From the NCBI GenBank assembly GCA_024305405.1, contig JAKNDB010000068.1, forward strand, positions 12,459,501-12,523,500: DNA of 64,000 bases. Reading direction: 5' to 3'. Positions 25,705 through 37,587 of the stretch are shown here, in pieces (the first letter of the stretch is position 1; the number at the start of each line of letters is the position of its first letter). Under the pieces are notes generated by a model, which was not told the DNA's origin, did not search any database, and saw nothing but the letters and a program-made list of their open reading frames with translations. The translations under genes were made by a program, and so were the position numbers. The DNA is from Dirofilaria immitis (taxonomy: Eukaryota > Nematoda > Chromadorea > Rhabditida > Onchocercidae).

Positions 25705-27552
25705 TCCTTTTGGATTGAATCAATTTTTCCATGTTGATCATTGTGACGGGTGAAAAGTATTGACATGTTGTGACAGTATGTCACACCATCAAATGATACC
25801 AGTGAAACTTGTTTGGCTAATAAATAAATATAAATCTATCAAATGAAATCATCATTTCCGAAAATTCGGAAGGATTATGTACTTCATAAATTAAGTTCAA
25901 ACTTTCATAGCAGCAAGCAAATTCAGAAATTGAATGTTCAACAATGATCATCTAGCAATTAACAAATAAATAGAATCAGAAGAAATTTGAAATAATCTTA
26001 CTAAGTGGAAAGTTAGAGCAACACTGTTTGCAGCAAATGACGATAAACAATAATCATAATCATATGAATAAATTAATTTTATAACCATCTCTCACTTTCT
26101 TTTCTCTCTTTTTGAACAAACATTTCCTTTTCCGAAATATGCAGATTTGAAACTTCTCCAGATTTTGCAAAAATTTTAAAAACATTAAATCATTTACCCA
26201 ACATAATCAAAAGAGACAACTTGGCAACTTCAAATCCAAAACAACTGTTATTTATCTGTTACATCCACAAGGAATTCAACTACATCTAAAACAAATCTCT
26301 TTTACCAGGAATTTTTTTCCTGATCTACCTCCCGATTTTTTCAAAATTTTTGAATCCTAACTATGAGAAAAATGAATTGTTGATAGAGGATTTCAGCATT
26401 TGATGTTCGACCTTCCAATTATCGGTGACATTGCTTCACATTAAAATCATAGAAAATTCTTATCTTAAAATTAATTTAACAAAATCTTATTATACAATGG
26501 CAACAACTTTGTGAATACAGGTCATTCATAATCAACGAAATTTAAAATCTCAGTATTTTTGATATTTAATTCTTCTTTATATAACAAAATACCATATAGG
26601 GATAGTAATCTACTATTTTACAACTTCATGCTTTTAAACCAAGATTGAATGCACATATATAAAATATATATTAACAAAAAAATGGATTTAATGAAAACGA
26701 ATAAAAAATTTTAAAATTGCACCTTAATAAAATCACTGCAAAGATCAAAAAATGAGTAGCTGAAATAAGTAAAAATAACAAAACAAATCTGAAATTCAAG
26801 ACCATGCAAGGCCATAGATGGAATTAAAAAGAATATTTATATATAATATATTATGCAAAGTTAAAATAAGTAAATATGAAAAGTCATACATAGTGAATAT
26901 GCAATCCAATAAAAAATATAATAAAACTAATAAGTAATTCAAATATTTCTATACTGCTTGAGCTCTTGTAAATTCATTTTAGTGGTTGCAAGATAATTAA
27001 CGATTTAGGAGAAGGTTGGAAGGTATAAATGAGAATTAGATGATGGAAAACAAAACTGAAATGTTCATCTTCGATATTGGAATGCATAAGTTAAACATGA
27101 ACATTCGGTTGAAAGCAAGTAAGAGCACCAAGTATAAAATGCAATGTTCAATTGAAAAATTTTTGTGGAATACATCAAACTCATCAAAATTTGATAACAA
27201 AATCACTAAAAGAGATATATTTAAAAAATTTGGAAATAATTAGAAATTACAAAGGCAAAGTTGAGCGTTTTCAGGATTTATCTGAGAATAATTATTTCTA
27301 CTACTGTATTAGAAGCTGACCTAAAGATGATTCTGGAATCAAGATTAGTTTAGGACTGTTATCCACTTTTAAACTTTAAAGAGTAATTACGCAATCAAGA
27401 CTGAAGAAATACTATTTCCAGATGTGAAACTAATACCAGTAACTTGACAGTTATGAATCAATAAAATTAAGATGAATTACATAATTCACGAAAGTATGCT
27501 AGAATATATCATAAAGCTTAATTTCCAAGAAAAATATTGAAATTTAAAATTT
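25705..27552. other. Region between ced-4 stop and the MSP-domain gene
   Basis: Mostly noncoding on inspection. On the minus strand 25816-25695 is a 39-codon open stretch behind a TTATTAG acceptor (VSLVSFDGVTYCHNM...) ending in TAA; it is in a compatible phase with a possible donor at 27567 in the last ced-4 exon, so it may be an alternative ced-4 3' exon. A single copy of the 17-bp motif also found at 10.5 kb lies at 27273-27289. The plus-strand open frame around 27040-27243 shows no domain. Confidence 0.45.
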
Positions 27553-30500
27553 TCACATGAAAATACAGCTATCGGTCCAATTTCGAGCAGTATCACTCGA
27601 TTTTCTCCTTATAATTTGATCATAATCTGACCCGTTGCTATAGTGTTTGTACCAAGTATGCGAATTATCCTCAGTACATTTTTTGATCAACACAGTTTGG
27701 GAACTGCAGTCTTCATATGCTATTTCTTGGAACAAAGACGGACAAATATCCATATAAGAACGAACACGTTGCAAGAAATTTGAATTTATACGTTCATATC
27801 CCAATAAAAATGAAAACATATTTGGACGGATGAATAAACGAAGGCGATCCTGAAGTCAAATAAAGCGAGAATCAATTTTAGAAATCTTTAAATGACTGCA
27901 ATTTTTTCCATATAAATTAATATTAATTTAACAACTTCTTATGATTAATATTTTATATTAATTGATAAATATACTACTATTCACTCAGTAATTACTGAAG
28001 TGTGACCCATTTGATTAGAAATTCAATTATTTAAAATTTAATATCAAGTTATTTGCTATTCCAGTAGTAGAATTGAAATAATCTATTAATTCATGAATTT
28101 TTAGCACTTTAATAAGGCTTTGCTGCATTTTTGTAAGAAAAAAATGAAAAAACTTACTTCAATCATTTGACGATCGACCGTAATACAAAGAAAGGAATGC
28201 ATGATACGATTGATGCAGAAATCATACATCAGTGACGTATTGCTATCGGCTTGGTTATCTAAATCAGCAATTCTCTTATCCAGTAATGATGATTTTACGA
28301 GTGGTTCTAATTCTCGCAACACCATATACAGAATATCCTGGTCTCCAGATATATCGAATGGAATGCATAATGAAACCAACTAAAAGAAAATTAATTGCAC
28401 GCAAAAACCAAACAAGACTGTCATAAAATTATCAGGATATTCCGTTGCTTTTTTACCACGTTATCAGAGAATTATGGAGAAATCACTAGCGTTAGGAATT
28501 TTATCTTATAATGTCTAGTTACCATCGATATCTTCTAAATAGGAATCATGCAAGTATTTTAATAAATAATTATTCAAGAAATAACCTCTAGCGGTACCCA
28601 TCGATCGTAGCCAAAAATGATAAAAGTTTCCATTATTGTTTTTGACGTTCAGTTAGCTGGAACAATATGATTTAGTAGAATTTAACTAAAAATTCTAGAA
28701 AAAAATTTGATGTTGGTGCATTTCAATTACGCTAAATTAAATGTTATCAACAGTAATTAACATGCAAGCATTTAGGATAAAAGAAAAAATTGGCTATAGA
28801 TAACATGGTTTTCATAAAGCATTGGGAAAATATAAAAATAGAAATATTGTCATTGATTTCATTCATTCAGCTAATTTGACTGAAATTTTTAAAAAAAAAC
28901 TAATCAATCAAGTTTGGAAAGGCGAAAAAAGCAGAAAGGAAGTATAAAGAAAGAAACGTCTTCAATAGAAGAAAAAGATTATGTTCTGTACAAGTGCATT
29001 TCAATAACATGAAACAAAATATGAGAAAATAGTGATTGAAATTAAACGAATATGAATAAAAAATTTCTAAATTTTGAAACCTTTTTGATAATTAAAATTT
29101 TTGTTGGCTCTTCGGCGATGTCAAAAATCCCTTACGTCACAGAGAAATTCTTTAATCACCAAAACCGAAATAAAAAGCATGATATACATATTTTCTATCA
29201 TGTGCTTACTTTAAGCAATCAAAAATCAATATTATAGCTTGAAAAGACAAATACTAAAATATATTAAAAGTAAGCAAACCAATAAAGACTTTTTAAATAA
29301 GTAAATCAAATTTATAACTCCTTAAGTAGTTTTCTGTTAAAGAAAACAAATGCAACAAAAAACTTACGGATTTATAAGATTCCATAATAGCATCAGTCAT
29401 ATTCTTATGCTTGTAATAAGTAAAATTTGATATGGTTGCAATAGAGTGATTGCTCAATACACAACATAAATTATGAAAGCTGAAAATAAAATAAAAATTT
29501 ATTTTTTGCGTAGCAAAAATGACTTTTCTTGATTTACTTTACCAAACAGTGTAATTGGCCACTCCATAAGCCCCGCCAACTCATCCAGTAAATAATCATT
29601 TTTTCAAGTTCAAACTTTGTCCTTTTTTGAATTTATAAATCTGATCCAGTATAAATTGCTTTCTTTTATCTGGCTGGGGAATGACATTACTTTTTCCAAC
29701 AATTCAAAGTAGTTCAAAGCTTCAGTCTTTTTAACAGTAAGTTTCCCACTATTTGAGAGAAATTTATGACCATAAGAGAAATAAGATTTTTGTGAAATAA
29801 ATTCAAATAATCCAAAAAAATACTCTTTATGACTGTCGCATGCTTGTTGTCTCACTATTCCAAGAAGTGCTGGTAAGCCCATTGTTTCTTTATAGATGTG
29901 AAAAAGATGCTCATTATAAGAAGATGGGACCATCGTAGTGGAAGAATGCAGTTGTTGGAACATTTCCTCCATTTCTGTCAAAGAAAAACCAGGTGGATCA
30001 ACTTTAAAATGTATGGGATTTGAAGAAGACACTTGGAATATCTCCAAATTACGGCTTGTTGCAAGGATACGGCACTGAAATTCAATTATAAAAAAATATT
30101 AGCAAGAAAATAGACAACAAATTTAATGTTGTACAATAGCGCAAATAAATGTATAATATTATTAAGCATGATAATTAATATCAAATAAACATAGTTAAAT
30201 ACTACGTTTATTTTACATCCAAAATTATGCAAAATGATAAGATACTCAGTATGAAACAATTGAAAATGTAGAAAATATATATACTATTTTGATAACTCCG
30301 TTTCTAAAAAGAAAGAAAAACTAACATTCAGCTGATCAAACCAGCGTACACTTTCTTGAAGATAAATGTCGTTCAGGATTACTAATGTATTTGGTTTTTC
30401 ACGTAATGCAGTTTTGGCCTGAAATAAACAACAGTTATATAATAAATATTACTTTATAGGTTTTTAATGAAAATCAAAAAGAAAAAAACGACGGGACATG

Positions 30501-32698
30501 TCTTTGATTTATTGATTGTTTCGTGATGGACAATCTTTTAATGGATATGCTTATTAAAAACTTATTTTGCCGATTAAAAACTAACCAATGGCAAAAATTG
30601 AGCAAGAGTTTCCTTTCCAGTTAAAACCAATGCATCAGCCGCTAGAAATACAAAATTTGAAAAAACTTCCGACAGCTGACATACAGCGGTATGACCGTCT
30701 TCAACCCATATAACATGTTCGTAATATCTATAAAATCAAATAAATCATAAACCACAAAAGCTGCTTCGACTTACTTAGGTTAAATGAAATAAAATGCGAG
30801 CAAAAATGAAAGATGATTTCAAGATTATAATTTGCAAAATTTCATCAACAAAAATTAAAGATTTCCAAAAGTGCTAATCTTACCGACTTAGTAATACTGG
30901 ATAAGCATGAAAAACAGTAGCAACCAAAAAACTTTTGCCACATCCAGAAATCCATGAACAACGAGCCAAAACTGGTCTGCGATGAGAAACGATACATGAT
31001 AAATAAAGAGGATCGAGATAAATAACAAGCGATGAAAGAGTTTAAAAAAATGGATCAAGATAACAGAAAATCCAAAAAAATTCTGACGGAAAAAGAAAGT
31101 CACTGGAAAAATTTCTATTCGTTTGAAACTTATGAAAGAAAATAATAAGTTAGGAAAACTGCAAAATCAGCCGAGCATTAGACCAGATAAATTTGGCAAA
31201 TATGAAGTATAAAATGCATATTATAAAGTGGTAGATTAAATATCGATTCAAATTTTTCAAACGAAAAATTCTAGGAACTATGACAAAGATAAATCGCATA
31301 GATTCAAAACTGCAATCCAAAATATTTATATTTGCCCACTTTTGTATATTTTTCCTCTTCTTTATTCATCGACATTTTCTCCCTCATACTCACTAATAAA
31401 TAATATTTCATCTTCAAAAATATCGTTAAAAAATTTCGACGTCTGCTAGGCATAAATGATACGTCTTACAAAAAAAAAATTCCAAAATCTTTAACCACTT
31501 CAGAAAGCACAAATCTCAATTTTTACGGAAGTTTTTGGAAATTTGAAACCTTTTGATGATAAATCGATCAGTACATCCTTCAATTTTTCTAGCAAATTTA
31601 CTCGTAGCACACGATAAAACGGTAATCTCGGGACATTTCCTTCTAAAAAAGACGATCCTCCAATTCGGCAACCGTTAGTAAAGGTCGATCTTCGGGTATG
31701 TAATCTTTTGATAAAAGATGTGCCAAATGCTTCTGTCCGTATTTTTCAAAATATGTTATTAATGGATCAAGAGCATTCGCCGATTTCCGATATTGTCGAA
31801 TGAATTCCATCACACGCAGTGTGCGTCTTAGCTATAAGTAAATATGTAATTCACATAAACTTGCGTTGCAGTTAAAATTGAACAATATCTTACAAGTTTA
31901 AAAGAAAATTTAGTGAATTTTGCGAATTTTTATGAGTTCTTCTTCAGTAATTTAATTTCAAAACAAATCACTGAAATGAACCATTCATTTCATTCTCATT
32001 ATTTATATTGTGTATCACTTAATCGAAATCTTCTACCAAAAACACAGTGACACATATCCGTTCGCTTAAACAGCCCATGATATCTGTCATCAGTAATTTT
32101 TAATTTTAGATAAATTATTTCCTCTATTATATTTCTGTCATATTTCGCATACTGCAGTAAACATAAAAAACACATTTGGATATATTACATGTAAAGAATT
32201 TCATGTACTGCATAAAACAAAAGTTGAAATGCACGAGAAACATTAAAATAACTGATATGCGTTAATTTAGCTTACAATCATGAAATTTTATGATTCAACC
32301 GTTAAAGTATTTCCTCAAACTTAATTCATTTTATCAATTCAAAAATTAAAAGATTTAGTTGGCTCATATTGATAACTGCTATTTGATGATTCTTGCAAAT
32401 CCAAAAATAGAATAATAGGATGTGGAAAAAATACGACAATAAATCATATGATGTATTAATAAGAATTCGTAAGGATAAAATGAATCTGACATACCATTCT
32501 AAAAAAAAGTAGAAATATTGAATTTGCAAAAAAATAATAAAAAAAAGTGAAACCAACCATGCTAAGAATAGCTTCTTGTTGATCATCATTGAAAATCTCC
32601 TCCGAACACATATATGGAATAGCATCACGTGGTTCAAAATCTTGCACTAATGCTTCCATAGCTATCGTTAATATTCGACTATGTTTTTCCAATAACAT
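27553..32698 (-). CDS. ced-4: CED-4/Apaf-1-type apoptosis activator (CARD + NB-ARC)
   Basis: Caspase-activating adaptor ATPase of the nematode cell-death pathway (partners CED-9 and CED-3 in the known system). Exon 1 (32698-32558, 47 codons) is the CARD start with QDFEPRDAIPYM, preceded by a TTTTTAG acceptor. Exon 2 (31831-31550): LRVMEFIRQYRKSANALDP, later EGNVPRLPFYRV. Exon 3 (30976-30884): FWLVVHG then SGCGKSFLVATV (Walker A). Exon 4 (30727-30586): YYEHVIWVEDG. Exon 5 (30418-30326): NTLVILNDIYLQESVRW (Walker B region, N-D instead of D-D). Exon 6 (30074 to about 29540): CRILATSR sensor, GLPALL, later FELEKM and RGL. Exon 7 (29479-29368): FTYYKHKNMTDAIM. Exon 8 (28379-28158): LVSLCIPFDI, winged-helix part. 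Exon 9 (27849-27553): C-terminus. Frame breaks beside A/T runs lie in exons 2, 3 and 6, and the exon 6/7 and 7/8 joins are unresolved, so this is either intact with sequence errors or decaying. Confidence 0.9.
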
Positions 32699-33878
32699 TT
32701 TTCAACTAAAAAAAAAAAAAGAACTTAAATCTTTGTTTCGAAGTAAATTAGTTCCAATGTAAGTTGAAACGATGGCAAAAAAAAATCGACCAATTAACAA
32801 GATTAGCTTATAAAATTTAAAACTGATAAAGAAACCTTAACTTCCGTTTAACTGCTGAAAGATGATCTCTTTACTACCTTCTAATAATATAACTTCATTG
32901 AATTCATCTTCAGTATACATCTTTCCGCTAATCCCATCAATCTTTTATTCTCTTCCTTCTTACAATGATTTTTCTTGTCTCTAACGTCTGCAGCACAATA
33001 ATATGTTAAAAATTCACATTCAATATTATTTTATCATTGATTCATTTAATTTATTGATTATTGATATTGTTGCTTTCTCATTAAGATTAGAAATTAATAT
33101 TTAAAGCAAATAATATTGCCTATTATTTTGTTATGTACAAAATATAAAAAAAATTATATGAAATTTTAGATAGAATAAATGATTATTAATATTCATTTGT
33201 TTACTTCTCTTACAATATAAAATATCTTTTATATTCATAAATTAATTAAATATTATTTCTCATACTTATCATTACTTTGCAATGATGAAAATATATATAT
33301 ATATAAGAAAATATTATATCCTTATTGTCTTTCTTCATTTGTTTTTGATACTCTGAAAAGAAATAATTTTAGATCTCTTAATTAGAAGATATTAATTATA
33401 AATGTTAAAAGAATTCATCTGATTAATGCAAATTAAACTCATCGCTAAGATATCATTCAATTCATTGCTTTTAAAATAGCAAAAATTTTTAAGGAAAGAT
33501 TAAACAATCTAAAACACTCCTCATGTGTGATTGCACACTTTCAATTATCCAATAGGAATTGGAATTACAGTTTTCCTTAAAACTTTTTATTAGTCTGTAA
33601 ATAATAGACGGATTGATAATAAGAGCCAGAAGATATCAAAGAAAAATTGGGTCTTTATTGTATTTTTCGATTAATTAATTACTGAATGTAAACCGTACTT
33701 CGCGGAATTTGTAATCGATCCAACAAGTAAATAATAAAAAAATAGTAAAGTTATTAGATCAGAAGATTATTTTTGTTATGAAAAATATATCAAATATTTT
33801 AGATATTTTTGTCCAATATTTCTAATTTATATTTCTACCGAAATGATCAAACAGCTCTATAATAGTTAAAATCATCTG

Positions 33879-33904
33879 AATGAATGAATGAATGAATGAA
33901 TAAA
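33879..33904. repeat. AATG tetranucleotide repeat
   Basis: About six tandem ATGA/AATG units. Simple microsatellite. Confidence 0.9.
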
Positions 33905-34319
33905 ATGACTAATTAATGAATAAATTATATTATTTAATTAAATATTATTAAGTAAATGAAAATTTTAAGCAATCCAACCGATCTACTCATTCAATTTTTA
34001 GCAAATTTTCATTAATAGTAATATTTATCTTTTTATACGATATAATTAAATGGCTATAACTGAAACGTATACATTAAGAATTATACATTTATTATCAATT
34101 AAGATTTTCATGTCTAAAATGTCATATATCATCACATATTCAGCGTTATTTGAAAAATATGCATTGTATTTCTCCTTCCTTACGATGAATTCTTTTCATA
34201 TATTAAAATAAGAAATCGATTAGCAAGATGGCATCGAAAAATTAAAATAGTAATCCTCCGGTTTTTTCAGACGAACTAATCAGAATTTGTATAAATTAAT
34301 CAGAAATCAGAATTGATTA

Positions 34320-34510
34320 ATTTGTGATAAGCGTGCCTGAGACTCACATCAACCATTGCCGATGTATATTGCCGCTGTTAGAACGGCGATCCCAAAAAAT
34401 GACACGATAGATAGCAGCATCCGCCCTTGGACACTTTAACTATCATCGAGAGAAATAATCGAACTCATGGAGTTAACACGTTCAGGCTAATCATCCATTA
34501 TTAGTGTAAG
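34320..34510. other. Less A/T-rich noncoding island upstream of ced-4
   Basis: This stretch stands out by base composition from its surroundings. It includes an inverted GCCG...CGGC pair (34371-34374 and 34384-34387) and several non-A/T words. No open frame with a domain, no tRNA-like box B and no known RNA was recognised. It may be a conserved regulatory block, a small RNA gene or a noncoding first exon. Confidence 0.4.
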
Positions 34511-37430
34511 GTAAACAAACCAAACAGGCAATAACAAACGATTACTCAACTTACATCATTTAATGGTTTTCAGTCTTAATATATTAGCGATGTCAACTTA
34601 AGATGGATTATTTTGTTCAGAATGATCAGCAAGACAAAAAGTATGTATTATTATTGACATGGACTTTTATTTTGATGTATTACTGATTACACAATGTTTT
34701 ATCCTTCAATTTGTTCAATCCATATTTCTACAATCCATATTTAACTTTTATGCTGAACATGAAAATAACATTTGAATTTCTTTCTCTCTCCCACAAAATG
34801 AATCACTAAAATATTTGTTCATAATAACATGATTCATCAATAACTGATATAATTTATCACTTTTTTTTTCATCACAGGATTCATAAGAATAGTTTCAAAA
34901 AAGAATTATAATAATAATTTGAAAAAATATTTTTATAGCATTTTTTCTCTTTCTCATCAATTTCATGTCAATAACCATTAAACTATCTATCATGAATTGA
35001 CGTGAAGCTTTCATTCTAAGAATCAAATTAGATATCCGTGGATTCAAGCAACAAGCGGATTGATTTTGATTCGTTAAGGAGTTTTGAAGCTCATATAAAA
35101 TGTTGCATTCGTGATTTCGCTACACTAAAGTTTGAATAATTAGCATAATGTGAGAACAAAGTTTAATTAAAATTTTGCAGGAACATTGATGATAATGAGA
35201 TTTGCTCATTTTGTGCGACAGTTGTATTTATAATGGAAATGATTGAATGCATGAAAATAATGATGATAAAAATACTACTTGCCCGTCATGCGTTATCGGA
35301 AGAGAAAGGGTAAATTACTAAATGTATGGCAGAGATTCCTTAGGAAAAGATCAGTTAAGAATTTTAATAATATTAATAAAGTCCAAATTATCATTAATCA
35401 AATTAAAATAGTGAAATGACAGCTTTAACAATAAATCAATAAGTTAGCCAACAAATAATCTGATATTTTTAAAAACGTTCATATCTTTAATATTGATCAT
35501 CTGTCTTTCATTCATTATGGCATAAAGCTAATATGATAACTCACTTCGGTAATGTTAATGTTATTCAGATATTTCTGTTATAGTATATTAAAAAAGTGAA
35601 CTTGGCTAAAAACTTGAAACTTTTTCCGTGAAGTATTATTTGTATAATATTCAATTGACGTTAAGATGTTATAAATGATGTACATCAGATGGACGTAATT
35701 TGATTCAACTAATCTGTGAGAATTTAATATAATTGAATCTAACATGTATCTCATAGAAATAATATATAGTTTAAAAGAAAATTTATTCATATAAATACTT
35801 CAAAGAGTTTAAGAATATCAATAGAAAAGAAAATACTAAAATACATTATGCATCCATATATACGACTATTGGATGACTTATAAATTATTATAAATAATCC
35901 GAATGGAAAATATCATTTAGTTATTCTTCATATCTAAAATAACACAACAGGAATTTTAGAATGAAAAAACTGAATAAATTGAAATTGCGTAAATAAATGT
36001 AAGATGAAACTGTAAAATTAGAGCATCATAATGGAGGTACATATTCATAATATATCTTTCCTTTATCTTTCTAATTATTGCTAATTAGTAATCTGTCTAA
36101 TGTTGGCATTGATGCCATCTTATGACTAACGAAGATTGCTTGATTTCGACACATTGGAACCTACGAACTTATACCTGCCTGTATGTTTGATTCGGAATGA
36201 ATGATTGGTTTGATTGTTGAGTAAGCTTTTTTTGTCTGTTTCTATTGGTGTTTGTTAAATGTAGAGTCAAGACGGTAGTATTTGCTCTCTATTTTTTGGA
36301 AAGTCGTTCTTTTAGAGCGACAATAGACGCTTATACGAAATAAAATTCTTGAATTCAAATATTGTTGTCATTGTAATTGCCTTCTGTTACCATTGATCAC
36401 AATAGCATTTATTTGTTTTCACGAATAATAGCCATATATTAATCGAGGAAAATGATCCAATATCAGTGATAAACAAACTTGGTAATCAAGAGTGATCGGA
36501 TTGAACAAAAAATTTCATGTCAAAAAAATTATATACACAAAATATTCCATGCATAAGTTAAGGATTCCATGCAAAAATGACGAGATGAGATCATCAATCA
36601 GAAAACCCTGATTTGATGACTATTCTTAATCGTCTTCTAGCAGAGTTATATAATTATTCCAAACTTCTGTTTTCGTAAGAGATAAAATACTTTAGAAGTG
36701 ATCACAAATAAAAACAATAATATTGACAGACTTTGCCTATTTTTTTCTTTTGATAATCTTTACCCTCGAGAATGCGGGTACGAATATTAAAATGTTAAAT
36801 AATCAAATTGTTTCACAATTAAAACGAGCTAACATTGGAATGTACGGACTTTACGAAAAATATAAAAAATTTTTGTAAATTTCTCTAACTTTATAATTTA
36901 TCAATGTCTTCATCTGAATTTGCTCTAATATTCTAAAATTTTTGCTCATTTTTTGAAAAATGAAAAGTTTTACACTTTTTTGTTTTAATTTTCTGAAATA
37001 TCGATTTTATAGATTCAGTTTTCTTTTTCGCTTTCTTATGAAAAGCAATTAATAAATTATCATCATGAATGCATATTAAATATTTCATTTATTATTTAAG
37101 AAAGTATGAATTTTTCAATTAACCGTCTTATAGTTTCAAAGTAAGGTTTAATTTTATCGGTGTTTATTTTCATAGCAAAAATATTTTATTTCAACGGTAC
37201 ACTTATAGATGTTTCATATTTGCTTATCTTTTATATACAATCAAATTATCAAAATAATATTCAAATTATTTAAAACATTGAGAAACAATGAAATGGAATT
37301 AGATTAAATTTTCATATTAAGATAATTAATCGAGTGATTAGAAAATTTTTGATCCATTTTTTTTTTTGAGTGCGATTCTTTTTTAATTTTTAAAAATTAT
37401 GTAAAAAAATAAAATTATAAAATATTCGTT

Positions 37431-37436
37431 TATTAT
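37431..37436 (-). other. Polyadenylation signal of collagen 1
   Basis: AATAAA on the minus strand about 150 bases past the collagen 1 stop. Position fits a cleavage/polyadenylation signal, but such words are common in this A/T-rich DNA. Confidence 0.45.
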
Positions 37437-37587
37437 TTGTAATAAACATCTATTGGTTTATTGCTTATTTTCTAATCTTTTCTACATTTAAAATAGAATT
37501 ATTATAGGAAAAAGGAAATCTTTTAATATTATTTTAGACAGTGAATTCTCGTTCTTTCCTTCTTCATCAATTAGCAATTATCATCGT

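Larger units (their letters stand above)
32699..37587. other. Intergenic region upstream of ced-4 and downstream of collagen 1
   Basis: No protein gene recognised. It should contain the ced-4 promoter at its left end and the collagen 1 3'UTR at its right end (minus-strand polyadenylation signal AATAAA at 37436-37431). An AATG tetranucleotide repeat lies at 33879-33904. Two stretches are visibly less A/T-rich: 34320-34510, with a GCCG/CGGC stem, and about 36100-36330. Neither shows a tRNA box B or a coding frame I can support. Confidence 0.5.

Noticed and set aside
27040..27243. 67-residue plus-strand open frame
   Set aside because: No start context, domain, splice partners or composition signal; consistent with chance in A/T-rich DNA.
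30884..30976. A degenerate Walker A (Trp in place of the first Gly) in ced-4
   Set aside because: The Trp appears only if the downstream frame is extended upstream. The upstream frame gives VVHG, so the loop is normal once the one-base break beside the AAA run is considered.
32326..32637. 103-residue hydrophobic minus-strand open frame
   Set aside because: It overlaps ced-4 exon 1 in another frame and runs into the intron; composition is A/T-driven.
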